The notes below the pieces were generated by a model. The model was not told the DNA's origin. It searched no databases and worked only from the letters and a program-made list of their open reading frames with translations. 29,200 nucleotides of DNA from Caryophanales bacterium UBA6356. GTDB taxonomy: Bacteria > Bacillota_I > Bacilli_A > RFN20 > CAG-826. This document shows positions 16,607 to 24,320 of this stretch, piece after piece; position 1 is the first letter of the stretch, and every line of letters starts with the position of its first letter. The DNA lies in contig DJRQ01000002.1 in NCBI GenBank assembly GCA_002440125.1, forward strand, positions 1-29,200. Reading direction: 5' to 3'. The translations under genes and the position numbers were made by a program.

Positions 16607-17710
16607 ATGGAAGAACTTGAAATTAAGCTTAAAGAAGCTGGCAAAATCGCCCGCCTTACGAACAAGACCTTTCGATTTGACGAAAGGATAAAAGACGGCT
16701 ATTTTAGCGCGAACTATTTTTTGAAATCCCGTTATATCGTCGAGAACTTCGCCCCAAACCATATTGTCGAAGAGCAATTCTTCCAAAGAGCAGATGACGT
16801 TATGGCTTGCGGTCTCGATGAAAGCGTCGCTCTTATCCACACCTTCGCTCGGAACCCCCAAGATCTTAAGATCCTTGCTTTGAAGGATGGCGATATGATT
16901 TCGAAAAACGAACCTGTTTTGAAAATCATCGGAAAATATGAGGATTTTGGCTTTTTGGAATCGCTTATCGATGGCATATTGACAAGAAGAAGCGCGGTGG
17001 CGACAAATACGTACCGCGTTGTCAAGGCCCTTCGTGGCACGGATACTTTCTCGATGGCTGATCGCCAAGATGATTATTTGACCCAAAAGGGCGATGGCTA
17101 TGCGAGCTATGTCGCCGGCATTAAGAAGTTTTCAACCGATGCCCAAGGCGAATGGGTTGGCGTCAAAGGAATGGGGACCATGCCCCATGCCCTCATCCAA
17201 ATCTGCGATGGGGATATCTTAAAGGCTTCTAGACTCTACCATAAGGCCTTCCCCAATGAAAAAGTGACGGCTTTAATCGATTATCACAATAACGTCGTTA
17301 GGGATTCCATCATGGTCGCAAAAGCCCTAGGTCCGAATGTGCTTCGTGGCGTACGCGTGGATACCTCCAAGGCTCTTATCGACCATTATTTCGACGATAA
17401 AGACACTTCTGGCTTCGATCCCCATGGCGTTTGTAAGGAACTCATACTCGCTTTGAAAAAAGCTTTGGTGAAGGAAGGCCTTGATTGGGTTAAAATCACG
17501 GTCTCTAGTGGTTTTAACGCTAAGAAAATAGAAGAATGGACCCGTTTAGGAATACCTGTCGATTGCTATGGCGTTGGCACCTCTCTTATTAAAAATGACA
17601 CCGTTGGCTATACTGGCGATTTGGTGATGCTCGATGGGAAAAGAGAAGCCAAAGAAGGGCGTGGCGATTATCCGAGCGAAAGATTGGAAGAGGTTCCGTA
17701 TCTTCTATAA
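16607..17710 (+). CDS. pncB: Nicotinate phosphoribosyltransferase
   Basis: 367 aa, the short form similar to archaeal and Gram-positive enzymes. It converts nicotinate and PRPP to nicotinate mononucleotide in NAD salvage. The GTMPHALIQ motif (190-198) with His194, the SMADRQDDY segment, the PRPP-site stretch LRGVRVDTSKAL, and VSSGFNAKKIEEW followed by DCYGVGTSL are characteristic. An AGAGG site lies upstream and the gene follows ytpR by 11 nt. It is the last gene of the coaX-led operon. I see no convincing intrinsic terminator in the 193 nt behind it. Confidence 0.93.
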   Translation: MEELEIKLKEAGKIARLTNKTFRFDERIKDGYFSANYFLKSRYIVENFAPNHIVEEQFFQRADDVMACGLDESVALIHTFARNPQDLKILALKDGDMISKNEPVLKIIGKYEDFGFLESLIDGILTRRSAVATNTYRVVKALRGTDTFSMADRQDDYLTQKGDGYASYVAGIKKFSTDAQGEWVGVKGMGTMPHALIQICDGDILKASRLYHKAFPNEKVTALIDYHNNVVRDSIMVAKALGPNVLRGVRVDTSKALIDHYFDDKDTSGFDPHGVCKELILALKKALVKEGLDWVKITVSSGFNAKKIEEWTRLGIPVDCYGVGTSLIKNDTVGYTGDLVMLDGKREAKEGRGDYPSERLEEVPYLL

Positions 17711-17839
17711 TTCGAATATTCTTTACAGGATTTTCAAAAATTTTTTCTCGAAAAGAATTGCAAAACCCTTATTCTTTTTGTAAAGAGAGCGCTGGTTGGA
17801 AGCTTAAGGCGAAAAATTGGCAATTTATTTTTTGCATTT

Positions 17840-17855
17840 ATGAAAATATTTTCAT
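17840..17855. promoter_or_regulatory. Perfect 16-bp palindrome, likely LacI-family operator
   Basis: ATGAAAATATTTTCAT is a perfect inverted repeat touching the -35 box of the lacI-family gene. Its TGAAAA...TTTTCA arms fit the cre/LacI operator pattern (TGWAANCGNTNWCA) at every fixed position except the central CG, which is TA. Autoregulation by the adjacent regulator is inferred. Confidence 0.55.
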
Positions 17856-17882
17856 TGAAAAGCAATAGAGCATTTCTAAAAT
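17855..17882 (+). promoter_or_regulatory. Sigma-A promoter of the LacI-family gene
   Basis: -35 TTGAAA (17855-17860), a 16-nt spacer, and -10 TAAAAT (17877-17882); each hexamer matches five of six consensus bases. Transcription would start near 17889, giving a very short leader that holds the GGAGGAA ribosome site. Confidence 0.65.
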
Positions 17883-17903
17883 TAAATTGTTGGAGGAATA
17901 ACC

Positions 17904-18920
17904 ATGGATAACTTAAAAGATCGTGTTACCATCTATCAAGTCGCTCAAGCGGCTGGCGTGTCTTTGGCCACTGTTAGCCGTGTCATCAATAAGCAAGGAA
18001 ACGTGACGGAATCCACACGGAATAAGGTGGAAGAAACGATTCGCCGCCTTGGCTATAAACCAAGCGGCCTCGCCCAAGCCTTAGCGACCAATAAAACAAC
18101 CAATATCGGCGTTGTCATTCCTAGCGCCAACTACGTCTATATCTCAAACATGTTGAACGGCATTAGCGAAGTGGCCAAAGAAAAAGGCTTTGTTTTGACT
18201 TTGTTTACGACTTCCCACTCCCACGAAGAAGCTCTTTCGATGATTGAGAAGGTTATTACCACCCATGTCGATGGCGCCATTATTTTCGATGATGAATTGG
18301 ATACGGAAGACGTCATGAAGATCAATTCCTATAGCGTCCCGACGATCGTCGTTAACAATCGCATCGTTGGCGATAAAGTGGGATGTGTCACTTTCTCTTA
18401 TGAAGATTTGCTCGAAAAGATTATCGAAAACTATTACACCGATAATTCTAATACCGATAAAAAGGACATGACCTTCCTTCATGTTCATGACGGCGGTCGC
18501 CTTTTGATGCACTGCGAAAAGGCTTTTGTGGAGGTCCATAAGCGCCTTGGCCGTCCCTATCACATCACCAATTGCGACGATTCCTATACCCGTACCTACT
18601 ATGATTTCGTCGATTATTTCAAACACACAAAGAAAGGATATTTCGTGGCTTATCGCGATTCCATCGCGGCGGCAATCGAGAATGCTGCCACCGACAGTGG
18701 GCTTAGTGTTCCAAACGACGTCGAAGTTCTTTCTTTGGTCGGAACAAAATACGCTAACATCGTTCGCCCGACTTTATCTTCCATGCAAATCGACATGGCG
18801 GAAGTTGGGAAGCGTGCCATGTATATGCTCATTGACCTAATCAATGGAGAGCTCAACGATAAGAGCTATCGTTTTGACGCTCATTTGACTGCCCGCGATA
18901 GTACAATCGAAAAGAAATAA
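17904..18920 (+). CDS. LacI/GalR-family transcriptional regulator, CcpA-like
   Basis: 338 aa. The N-terminal helix-turn-helix (VTIYQVAQAAGVSLATVSRVIN, residues 8-29) and the hinge helix with Leu60 (GLAQALATNKT) are textbook LacI family; the hinge Leu normally wedges into the operator centre. Residues 66-335 form a periplasmic-binding-protein-like effector domain (NIGVVIPSANYVYISNMLNGI...). The N-terminus through the hinge is close to CcpA, but the C-terminal HPr-contact region cannot be judged by eye, and CcpA or a sugar-specific regulator are both possible. It is a single-gene unit with its own promoter, palindromic operator and terminator. GGAGGAA lies seven nt upstream of the ATG. Confidence 0.9.
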   Translation: MDNLKDRVTIYQVAQAAGVSLATVSRVINKQGNVTESTRNKVEETIRRLGYKPSGLAQALATNKTTNIGVVIPSANYVYISNMLNGISEVAKEKGFVLTLFTTSHSHEEALSMIEKVITTHVDGAIIFDDELDTEDVMKINSYSVPTIVVNNRIVGDKVGCVTFSYEDLLEKIIENYYTDNSNTDKKDMTFLHVHDGGRLLMHCEKAFVEVHKRLGRPYHITNCDDSYTRTYYDFVDYFKHTKKGYFVAYRDSIAAAIENAATDSGLSVPNDVEVLSLVGTKYANIVRPTLSSMQIDMAEVGKRAMYMLIDLINGELNDKSYRFDAHLTARDSTIEKK

Positions 18921-18936
18921 ATCTGATATCACGCCT

Positions 18937-18965
18937 AAAAGCGCCTTTTCACGGCGCTTTTTTTG
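18937..18965 (+). terminator. Intrinsic terminator after the LacI-family gene
   Basis: AAAAGCGCC (18937-18945) and GGCGCTTTT (18953-18961) form a 9-bp stem with a 7-nt loop, followed by a T-run. It isolates the regulator from groESL. Confidence 0.9.
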
Positions 18966-18979
18966 ATTCGAAAAATTTT

Positions 18980-19008
18980 TTTGGCACTCGCTACTTGACA
19001 GTGCCAAA
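18980..19008. promoter_or_regulatory. CIRCE-like HrcA operator of groESL
   Basis: Left arm TTGGCACTC (18981-18989), nine nt, right arm CAGTGCCAA (18999-19007); the consensus is TTAGCACTC-N9-GAGTGCTAA. TTTGGCACT pairs perfectly with AGTGCCAAA. Position ahead of groES and spacing match CIRCE, so HrcA repression is expected; hrcA itself is not in the window. Confidence 0.85.
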
Positions 19009-19022
19009 CACTGCATTATCAT
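18995..19022 (+). promoter_or_regulatory. Sigma-A promoter of groESL
   Basis: Consensus -35 TTGACA (18995-19000), a 16-nt spacer, and -10 TATCAT (19017-19022). The -35 straddles the CIRCE loop and right arm, so operator occupancy would directly block polymerase. The start is near 19029. Confidence 0.85.
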
Positions 19023-19053
19023 ACTAGCGTAACCAATGGAGGAATAAAGCACT

Positions 19054-19338
19054 ATGAAGATTACACCGCTTAACGATTACCTTCTTATTGAAAAGGTTCC
19101 AAGCGAAAAAAAGATTGGTTCGATTGTTCTAACGACGGAAAAGAAACAAGGCAATGTGGCGACCGTTGTTGCCCTTGGCCCTGGCAAAGTGGAAGATGGC
19201 AAGCTTCAAAAGATCGAAGGGATTGCCGTTAACGACAAGGTTATTTACCGCGAATATGCGGGCACCGATTATGAAGATGGCGACCACAAATATCTTCTCA
19301 TCAAGGCAGAAGACATTCTCGCTGTCGTAAAAGATTAA
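19054..19338 (+). CDS. groES: Co-chaperonin GroES
   Basis: 94 aa, the normal length. It forms the heptameric lid on GroEL. ITPLNDYLLIEKV at the N-terminus, the mobile loop region (EKKIGSIVLTTEKKQGN), VVALGPGKVEDG, VNDKVIYREYAGT and KYLLIKAEDILAVV are all family features. TGGAGGA lies about ten nt before the ATG. It is the first gene of the CIRCE-controlled operon, with groEL 21 nt downstream. Confidence 0.98.
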   Translation: MKITPLNDYLLIEKVPSEKKIGSIVLTTEKKQGNVATVVALGPGKVEDGKLQKIEGIAVNDKVIYREYAGTDYEDGDHKYLLIKAEDILAVVKD

Positions 19339-19359
19339 AGAAAGAGAGGTTCTCTATTT

Positions 19360-20988
19360 ATGGCTAAGGAAATTAAACTCGGAAAGAGCGCTCGTGACGC
19401 GATGGTCGCGGGTGTTGATAAACTCGCAAACACCGTTAAGGTGACGCTTGGCCCAAAAGGCCGTAACGTTGCTTTGGATAAAGGCTATGGAAGTCCGGCT
19501 ATTTGCGAAGATGGTGTCTCTATTGCTCGTGAAATCGAACTCAAAGACAATTTCGAGAACATGGGCGCGAAGCTTGTTTATGAAGTTGCGAACCATACCA
19601 ATGAAAAAGCTGGCGATGGCACAACGACCGCGACCGTTTTGGCTCAAGCTATGATTCATCGCGGCATCAATGCGGTCGAAAAAGGCGCTAATCCCGTCTT
19701 TGTCCGAATGGGCATCGAAAAGGCTGGCAAAGCCGTAAGCGATGAGCTTTTAAAGATTTCGAAACCGGTTGAAACAAATGAAGATATCGAGGCCATTGCT
19801 TCTGTCTCTTCGCATAGCGACGAAATTGGCAAGCTCATTGCCGAAGCGATGGATAAAGTCGGCAAGAATGGCGTTATTACCGTCGATGACTCCAAAACCA
19901 GCGAGAATGAGCTTTGCATCTCTCAAGGTTTGGAATATGACAAAGGCTTTATTAGCCCATACATGGTGACCGATAACGAAAAGATGGAGGCTGAACTGGA
20001 AGATGCCTACATTCTTGTCACGGATATGAAGATTAGCAATATCAATGACATCGTTCCTCTCCTCCAAAGCGTTGTTGATTCCCATAAACCGCTTCTTATC
20101 ATTGCGGACGATCTCGATAGCGATGTGACTTCGACCCTTATCGTCAATAAGCTCCGCGGTACCTTCACTGTTGTTGCCACGAAGGCCCCTGAATTCGGCG
20201 ATGCTCAAAAAGCCGCTCTTCAAGATATCGCTATTTTGACAGGCGCTAAGTTCTATAGCAAAGACCTTGGTATGGCCTTAAAGGACATCACCATCGAAGA
20301 TCTTGGTCAAGCCAAGAAAGTCACCGTGAAGAAAGACAGCACGACGATTGTTGGCGGCGAAGGAAGCAAGAAAGACCTTAACGATCGTATTTCTGAACTT
20401 CAATCGCAATATAACGTTGCCACAAGCGAATACGACAAGAAGAATATCTCTAAACGTATCGCGAAACTTTCCAATGGCGTTGCTGTTTTGAAAGTCGGCG
20501 CTTTGACCGAAAGCGAACTCAAAGACAAGAAACTTCGCATCGAGGATGCTTTGAATGCCACGAAAGCGGCCGTGCAAGAAGGAATTGTCGTTGGTGGTGG
20601 TGCCGCTTTAAGCGAAGTCTATCTTGCTTTGAAAGAGACGCTTAAGGACAAGAATCCGGACATTCAAAAAGGTATTGACGCCGTCATGGATTCCCTTATG
20701 GCTCCGCTTGCCCAAATCGCCGACAATGCGGGCTTCGATAGCGAAGAGATCATTGCCAAGCAGAAGGTTCAACCTAAGAATTTCGGTTTCAATGCCCTCG
20801 ATGGCACTTGGGTCGATATGTTTAAGGCGGCGATTGTCGATCCAACCAAAGTCACTCGTAACGCGGTCCTTAATAGCTCAAGCATCTCAGCGATGTTTGT
20901 GACAACGGAAGGCGCTGTGAGCGAAATCAAAGAAGATAAGCCTGCTGCGAACCCAGGAATGGGTGGCGCAATGGGTGGAATGTATTAA
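19360..20988 (+). CDS. groEL: Chaperonin GroEL (Hsp60)
   Basis: 542 aa, full length. It is the ATP-driven folding chamber of the cytosol. ATP-site motifs TLGPKGRNVALDKGYG (29-44) and GDGTTTATVLA (85-95) are intact. The apical domain covers about 190-375, RIEDALNATKAAVQEGIVVGGG precedes the last equatorial segment, and the C-terminus carries a short flexible tail (GMGGAMGGMY). A few positions differ from common GroELs, for example APEFGDAQKAAL where APGFGDRRKAML is usual. AGAGG provides the ribosome site, followed directly by a 27-nt hairpin terminator region downstream of the TAA. Confidence 0.99.
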   Translation: MAKEIKLGKSARDAMVAGVDKLANTVKVTLGPKGRNVALDKGYGSPAICEDGVSIAREIELKDNFENMGAKLVYEVANHTNEKAGDGTTTATVLAQAMIHRGINAVEKGANPVFVRMGIEKAGKAVSDELLKISKPVETNEDIEAIASVSSHSDEIGKLIAEAMDKVGKNGVITVDDSKTSENELCISQGLEYDKGFISPYMVTDNEKMEAELEDAYILVTDMKISNINDIVPLLQSVVDSHKPLLIIADDLDSDVTSTLIVNKLRGTFTVVATKAPEFGDAQKAALQDIAILTGAKFYSKDLGMALKDITIEDLGQAKKVTVKKDSTTIVGGEGSKKDLNDRISELQSQYNVATSEYDKKNISKRIAKLSNGVAVLKVGALTESELKDKKLRIEDALNATKAAVQEGIVVGGGAALSEVYLALKETLKDKNPDIQKGIDAVMDSLMAPLAQIADNAGFDSEEIIAKQKVQPKNFGFNALDGTWVDMFKAAIVDPTKVTRNAVLNSSSISAMFVTTEGAVSEIKEDKPAANPGMGGAMGGMY

Positions 20989-21006
20989 TAACTCGTTCCG
21001 CAAATG

Positions 21007-21041
21007 AGGAGGTGAAGACGCCAATCTTCGCCTCCTTTTTT
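21007..21041 (+). terminator. Intrinsic terminator of groESL
   Basis: AGGAGGTGAAGA (21007-21018) pairs with TCTTCGCCTCCT (21025-21036), a 12-bp stem with one T-G wobble and a 6-nt loop, followed by T6. Confidence 0.92.
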
Positions 21042-21073
21042 CATGCTATCAAGCTTTCAAAAAAGAAAAGAGT

Positions 21074-21082
21074 TGCTAGAAT
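21074..21082 (+). promoter_or_regulatory. Extended -10 promoter of tyrS
   Basis: TGCTAGAAT gives a TGn extension and a -10 of TAGAAT, with no clear -35. A start near 21089 would leave a leader of about 14 nt with GGAG at 21090. No T-box leader fits in the 60 nt after the groESL terminator. Confidence 0.45.
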
Positions 21083-21102
21083 ATCAAGCGGAGAAAACAT
21101 CT

Positions 21103-22353
21103 ATGGAAAATATCTTTGACGATCTTAAATGGAGAGGGCTCATCCAACAATTCAGCAACGAAGAAAAAGTGAAAGAGCTTTTGAGCACGAAACAGACGAT
21201 TTATTGCGGTTTTGATCCCAGTGCGAGTTCGATGCATTTGGGAAATTACGTCATGATCTCGATTCTTAAACGCTTTCAAAAAGCCGGGCACCGGATCATT
21301 GCTTTGGTGGGTGGAGCGACTGGCATGATTGGAGATCCTAGTGGCAAATCCAAGGAAAGAAATCTTCAGACGAAGGAAAAACTTGCCGAAAACACTTCTT
21401 CTATCAAAAACCAATTGGAACGCTTTATCGATTTGTCCAATCCTGAGAAGGGAATGATTCTCAATAACTATGATTGGCTTGGCAAGATGCCGATGTTGGA
21501 CTTCTTAAGGGATTATGGGAAGTTTTTCCCTATCAATTATATGCTTTCGAAGGAGATTGTTTCTTCCCGCTTGGAAGCTGGCATTTCTTTCACTGAATTC
21601 TCTTACCAAATTCTTCAATCGATTGATTTCTATCATCTCAATAAGACCTATGGCTGTCATATCCAAATCGGTGGAAACGACCAATGGGGCAATTTGACAA
21701 GCGGCCTTGAACTCATTCGCAAATTGGAAGGCGAAAATGCTGTAGCGGAAGCTATGACGGCTCATTTAATTACTCGTGCTGATGGGAAAAAGTTCGGCAA
21801 GAGCGAAGACGGCGCTCTCTTCTTAGATCCTTCTTTAACTTCGCCCTATAAACTTTATCAATATTTTATTAATACGACGGACGAAGACGCGGTGAAGTAT
21901 CTTAAGGTTTTTACGTTCCTTTCGAAAGAAGAGCTAACTGAAATTGAAAAAGAACATATTGCAAACCCGGGTGCTCGTTTGGCTCAAAAGAAATTAGCCT
22001 ACGAAGTAACGAAAGATATTCATGGGGAGGAGGCTGCTTTAGAAGCCGTCAAGATGAGCAATGTCCTCTTTTCAGGCGAAGTGCAAACCCTTTCCAAGGA
22101 AGAAATTGAAGAGCTTCTTGGCAGCTTAAAAGTTCATGTGGATTCTTCTCTCCCTATTCTCGATCTTTTGGTGAAAGTGGGGGCGGCCCAAAGCAAGACG
22201 CAAGCTAAAACCTTCGTCCTTCAAAATAGCGTTTCCATTAATGGCGAAAAGGTTACGGATGTCAATAGGACGTACACTATGGAAGATGCCCTTTTTGAAG
22301 AATACCTGATTATCAGAAGAGGGAAAAAGAATTATTATTTAGCCGTGTTTTAA
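21103..22353 (+). CDS. tyrS: Tyrosyl-tRNA synthetase
   Basis: 416 aa from this start, the normal length. It charges tRNA-Tyr. The class I signatures are HLGN (45-48) in CGFDPSASSMHLGNY and KFGKS (230-234). The tyrosine-site GGNDQWGNL lies between them, and the C-terminal S4-like RNA-binding domain begins near SKTQAKTFVLQNSVSINGEKV. An in-frame ATG at 21043 abuts the groESL terminator and lacks a ribosome site. ATG 21103 follows GGAG by nine nt and begins with the family-typical NIFDDLKWRGLI, so it is preferred. It is monocistronic and converges on the XRE gene. Confidence 0.96.
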   Translation: MENIFDDLKWRGLIQQFSNEEKVKELLSTKQTIYCGFDPSASSMHLGNYVMISILKRFQKAGHRIIALVGGATGMIGDPSGKSKERNLQTKEKLAENTSSIKNQLERFIDLSNPEKGMILNNYDWLGKMPMLDFLRDYGKFFPINYMLSKEIVSSRLEAGISFTEFSYQILQSIDFYHLNKTYGCHIQIGGNDQWGNLTSGLELIRKLEGENAVAEAMTAHLITRADGKKFGKSEDGALFLDPSLTSPYKLYQYFINTTDEDAVKYLKVFTFLSKEELTEIEKEHIANPGARLAQKKLAYEVTKDIHGEEAALEAVKMSNVLFSGEVQTLSKEEIEELLGSLKVHVDSSLPILDLLVKVGAAQSKTQAKTFVLQNSVSINGEKVTDVNRTYTMEDALFEEYLIIRRGKKNYYLAVF

Positions 22354-22365
22354 TCTTAAAAAGCA

Positions 22366-22437
22366 AAAATAACCTGCAAAAGCCTTCTATTTCTTCTTAT
22401 ATGGTTAAGAGAAAAGAGGCTTGCAGGCTATTTTTTT
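22366..22437. terminator. Long hairpin terminator between convergent tyrS and the XRE gene
   Basis: AATAACCTGCAA...GCCT (22369-22385) pairs with AGGCTTGCAGGCTATT (22417-22432), with a two-base bulge and one mismatch. The intervening TTTCTTCTTA and TAAGAGAAA extend the stem inward. T7 follows at 22431-22437. The right arm overlaps the last codons of the minus-strand gene, and an A-rich left flank allows use from both sides. Confidence 0.75.
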
Positions 22438-23021
22438 ATACTCTCATAAAGAAGCAAAGAGGCTTGAAGTGGAATTCCCACAAAAAGGATGAAAAAGATG
22501 TTTTGGTTGAGAAAGAGGTAAAAGGTTATGGAAAAGGAGAACAACAATCCCCATATGAAGATACTCAATAAAATGGTTTCGGCTAAGCCTTTTCCCCAAA
22601 ACCTTTTGACTAACAAGCCATCCAATAATCCTACAGCCGGTATTGTCCAAAGAAAGGCGATAGCGTACTTAAACGTCTTTTCGCTAATAACGCCGTTTAC
22701 AAAGATACATGTTGCAACCAAAAGAATGAAAGACGCGGTAAGACAAGCGATGGCTATTTTATTCGAGTTCCTCTTTTCGTTTTCTTCTTTATTCGAAGGC
22801 TTTAATTCTATAGGCCCACGTAAAATAGAATCCACGCTTACACCGTAAAAGTCGGCGATTTGCAATAATATTTCGGCTGAAGGTATCGCTTTTCCCAATT
22901 CCCATTTGGAGATATTTTTGTCGCTATAGCCCAAAGTATCGGCAAATTCCTGCTGAGTCAAATGACGGGATCGCCGAAGGGCTTGAAGATTTTTGGCAAC
23001 GCATTCATTGATTTCGCTCAT
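22428..23021 (-). CDS. XRE-type helix-turn-helix regulator with four membrane helices
   Basis: 197 aa. Residues 8-66 are an XRE (Cro/CI) DNA-binding domain (LTQQEFADTLGYSDKNISKWELG, then SAEILLQIADFYGVSVDSIL). A charged linker (71-87) leads to about four membrane segments near 88-110, 117-137, 147-170 and 173-193. It is therefore a membrane-tethered one-component regulator, an arrangement seen in Bacillota, where the membrane part may sense envelope state or a small molecule. The ligand and targets are unknown. No ribosome site precedes the ATG, and the -10 box ends six nt before it (see the promoter entry). Its neighbour upstream is the exported-protein locus on the other strand, a possible target. 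Confidence 0.88.
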   Translation of the reverse strand: MSEINECVAKNLQALRRSRHLTQQEFADTLGYSDKNISKWELGKAIPSAEILLQIADFYGVSVDSILRGPIELKPSNKEENEKRNSNKIAIACLTASFILLVATCIFVNGVISEKTFKYAIAFLWTIPAVGLLDGLLVKRFWGKGLAETILLSIFIWGLLFSFSITFYLFLNQNIFFILFVGIPLQASLLLYESIKK

Positions 23022-23027
23022 GAACTT

Positions 23028-23055
23028 ACTATAAACGGGTCTCTAAAAGCTTCAA
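23028..23055 (-). promoter_or_regulatory. Promoter of the XRE gene, apparently leaderless
   Basis: On the minus strand: -35 TTGAAG (23050-23055), a 16-nt spacer, and -10 TATAGT (23028-23033). Standard spacing puts the start on or next to the A of the ATG at 23021, and no ribosome site is seen, so a leaderless transcript is likely. Confidence 0.5.
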
Positions 23056-23095
23056 GAAAGAAAAGTTTTTGAATAAAAACATCTATCAATAAAAG

Positions 23096-23112
23096 TATCG
23101 ATAATATCGATA
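23096..23112. repeat. Two tandem TATCGATA palindromes
   Basis: TATCGATA-A-TATCGATA: two 8-bp palindromes one base apart, centred about 80 bp upstream of the XRE gene and 240 bp upstream of the exported-protein genes. It could be an operator for the divergent pair; no binding protein is proven. Confidence 0.5.
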
Positions 23113-23348
23113 TAATCAGTTTATAAATAGACAGTGTATAAAATGAATAAACTTTTAAATTTGAATGAACTTTACCTAATCTAGTAACGAGAACAAGATA
23201 ATTCATGACATTAAAAGTAAAGTAAACATCGAATAAAAACTAATTCTACTAATCGTAGATTCCCTCTCTACTATTCCTCGTGAACGTGGTAGATGGTTTC
23301 TTTATTTTTTGGCTCTAAATTATCCTTGGTTCGAAATGGACTAAAAAA

Positions 23349-24308
23349 ATGAAATCGAAAAGCATTCTTCTCATGTCTATCGGTATTGTTCTGAGCTCAG
23401 GCTTAGGCGTAGGGCTTGGCTATGTCCTTTCCAATTTTTTTCCACACGTCGTTAAGGATGTGAAATACGACTTTGACGAAAAATATTTGAGGGCGGATTC
23501 CGATGCTTGCCTAAAGAAATTCGAAAAGTTCAATGGAAGCGAAAAGGCTTTTGACGGCAAGAGCATGGCGGGGTGGGAAATAATCAACGCCTCTTTAAAG
23601 AAATTCGAATCGCAAGAATCAAATATGAGCCAGGGGATCGGATTCGCGAAAGCGAGGGTCGGTCCTATTGACGTCGTTCAGCAGATACGAAGCACAATGT
23701 ATCGGGTGGACGATTCCTATTTCGAAGAATCTCTTTCCAAGTCGAGCGTTGTTAATGTGGCTTGGCGCATGTATCAAGAGGGAGACGAGACGAAAAGGTA
23801 TAAGGGCGCTTGTCCCTCCAATGTCGAAAAACCCGTCTTTGATGCGAATGCTTCCCCATCAACTTACACCGAATCCGAATACTTCGATTATGCGGGAAGG
23901 AATCTGGATGGATCAAGTTGCATCTATCTCATAAGCGACAAGACGCTAAGCTCAGAAAACCAAAAAGTTACTTCCGGGCTTCCTAAAAACGAAATTAAAA
24001 AAAACGAAGACGGGACCTATACGATTTCGGTGGAGCTTGATCCAAGGAAATCCGTCGTCAATTATATCCGCCAAATGAAAGCGACGACCGATATGAACGG
24101 CAATCCTGTGTTCGATTATGTGCATCTAAGTTGGACCGTGACGAAGAATGGCGATCTTATCTCCAGCGTTTCCAACGAGAAATACTTTGCTTCCACTCCC
24201 CAAGGATCGAGCAATCTGGAAGGCCAATTAGTGACGCATTATTCGGTTGGCGGGAATTACAAGATTCCGGAACTCAATACCCCAATCGTTTATGAAAATA
24301 AAAATTAG
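23349..24308 (+). CDS. Exported or membrane-anchored protein of unknown function
   Basis: 319 aa. Residues 5-29 (SILLMSIGIVLSSGLGVGLGYVLSN) are a signal-anchor with no obvious cleavage site or lipobox Cys. The rest is hydrophilic and predicted outside the cell: a helical start (DACLKKFEKFNGSEKAFDGKS), a mid-part with paired strands, and a C-terminal stretch (YTISVELDPRKSVVNYIRQMKA, then LSWTVTKNGDLISSVSNEKYF) with the strand pattern of a single beta-sheet shell. This loosely recalls LolA/LppX-like lipid-binding folds, but I do not recognise a family. The ribosome site is weak. It stands 12 nt before the large repeat protein, and both are probably cotranscribed with the gene after. Confidence 0.8.
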   Translation: MKSKSILLMSIGIVLSSGLGVGLGYVLSNFFPHVVKDVKYDFDEKYLRADSDACLKKFEKFNGSEKAFDGKSMAGWEIINASLKKFESQESNMSQGIGFAKARVGPIDVVQQIRSTMYRVDDSYFEESLSKSSVVNVAWRMYQEGDETKRYKGACPSNVEKPVFDANASPSTYTESEYFDYAGRNLDGSSCIYLISDKTLSSENQKVTSGLPKNEIKKNEDGTYTISVELDPRKSVVNYIRQMKATTDMNGNPVFDYVHLSWTVTKNGDLISSVSNEKYFASTPQGSSNLEGQLVTHYSVGGNYKIPELNTPIVYENKN

Positions 24309-24320
24309 GAGACAATGAAA

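Larger units (their letters stand above)
23022..23348. other. AT-rich intergenic region between divergent XRE gene and exported-protein locus
   Basis: 327 bp without a convincing gene. It holds the XRE promoter and the TATCGATA pair. Near 23240-23300 there are two weak hairpins (TCTAC-TAATC-GTAGA at about 23247-23261, and an imperfect CTAC...GTAG one after it) followed by a T-rich stretch. I found no strong plus-strand promoter for the gene at 23349 and no tRNA or recognisable riboswitch. Confidence 0.6.

Noticed and set aside
17711..17839. Intrinsic terminator after pncB (CAAAAATTTTTT-CTCG-AAAAGAATTG)
   Set aside because: The stem is AT-only, short and mismatched, with no clean T-run after it; not strong enough to call.
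19343..19355. Mini-hairpin AGAGA-GGT-TCTCT covering the groEL ribosome site
   Set aside because: Five weak pairs with a three-base loop; unlikely to hold against the ribosome, though it might behave as a minor thermosensor.
21042..21102. T-box riboswitch ahead of tyrS
   Set aside because: Only about 60 nt lie between the groESL terminator and the start codon, too little for the stem I/antiterminator structure, and no T-box core sequence is seen.
21043..21102. Longer N-terminus for tyrS from ATG 21043
   Set aside because: This ATG is directly after the groESL terminator T-run, has no ribosome site, and adds residues not found in the family.
23240..23300. Small RNA or attenuator suggested by two hairpins and a T-rich stretch before 23349
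   Set aside because: Both stems are short or bulged, and I see no promoter or conserved RNA family feature.
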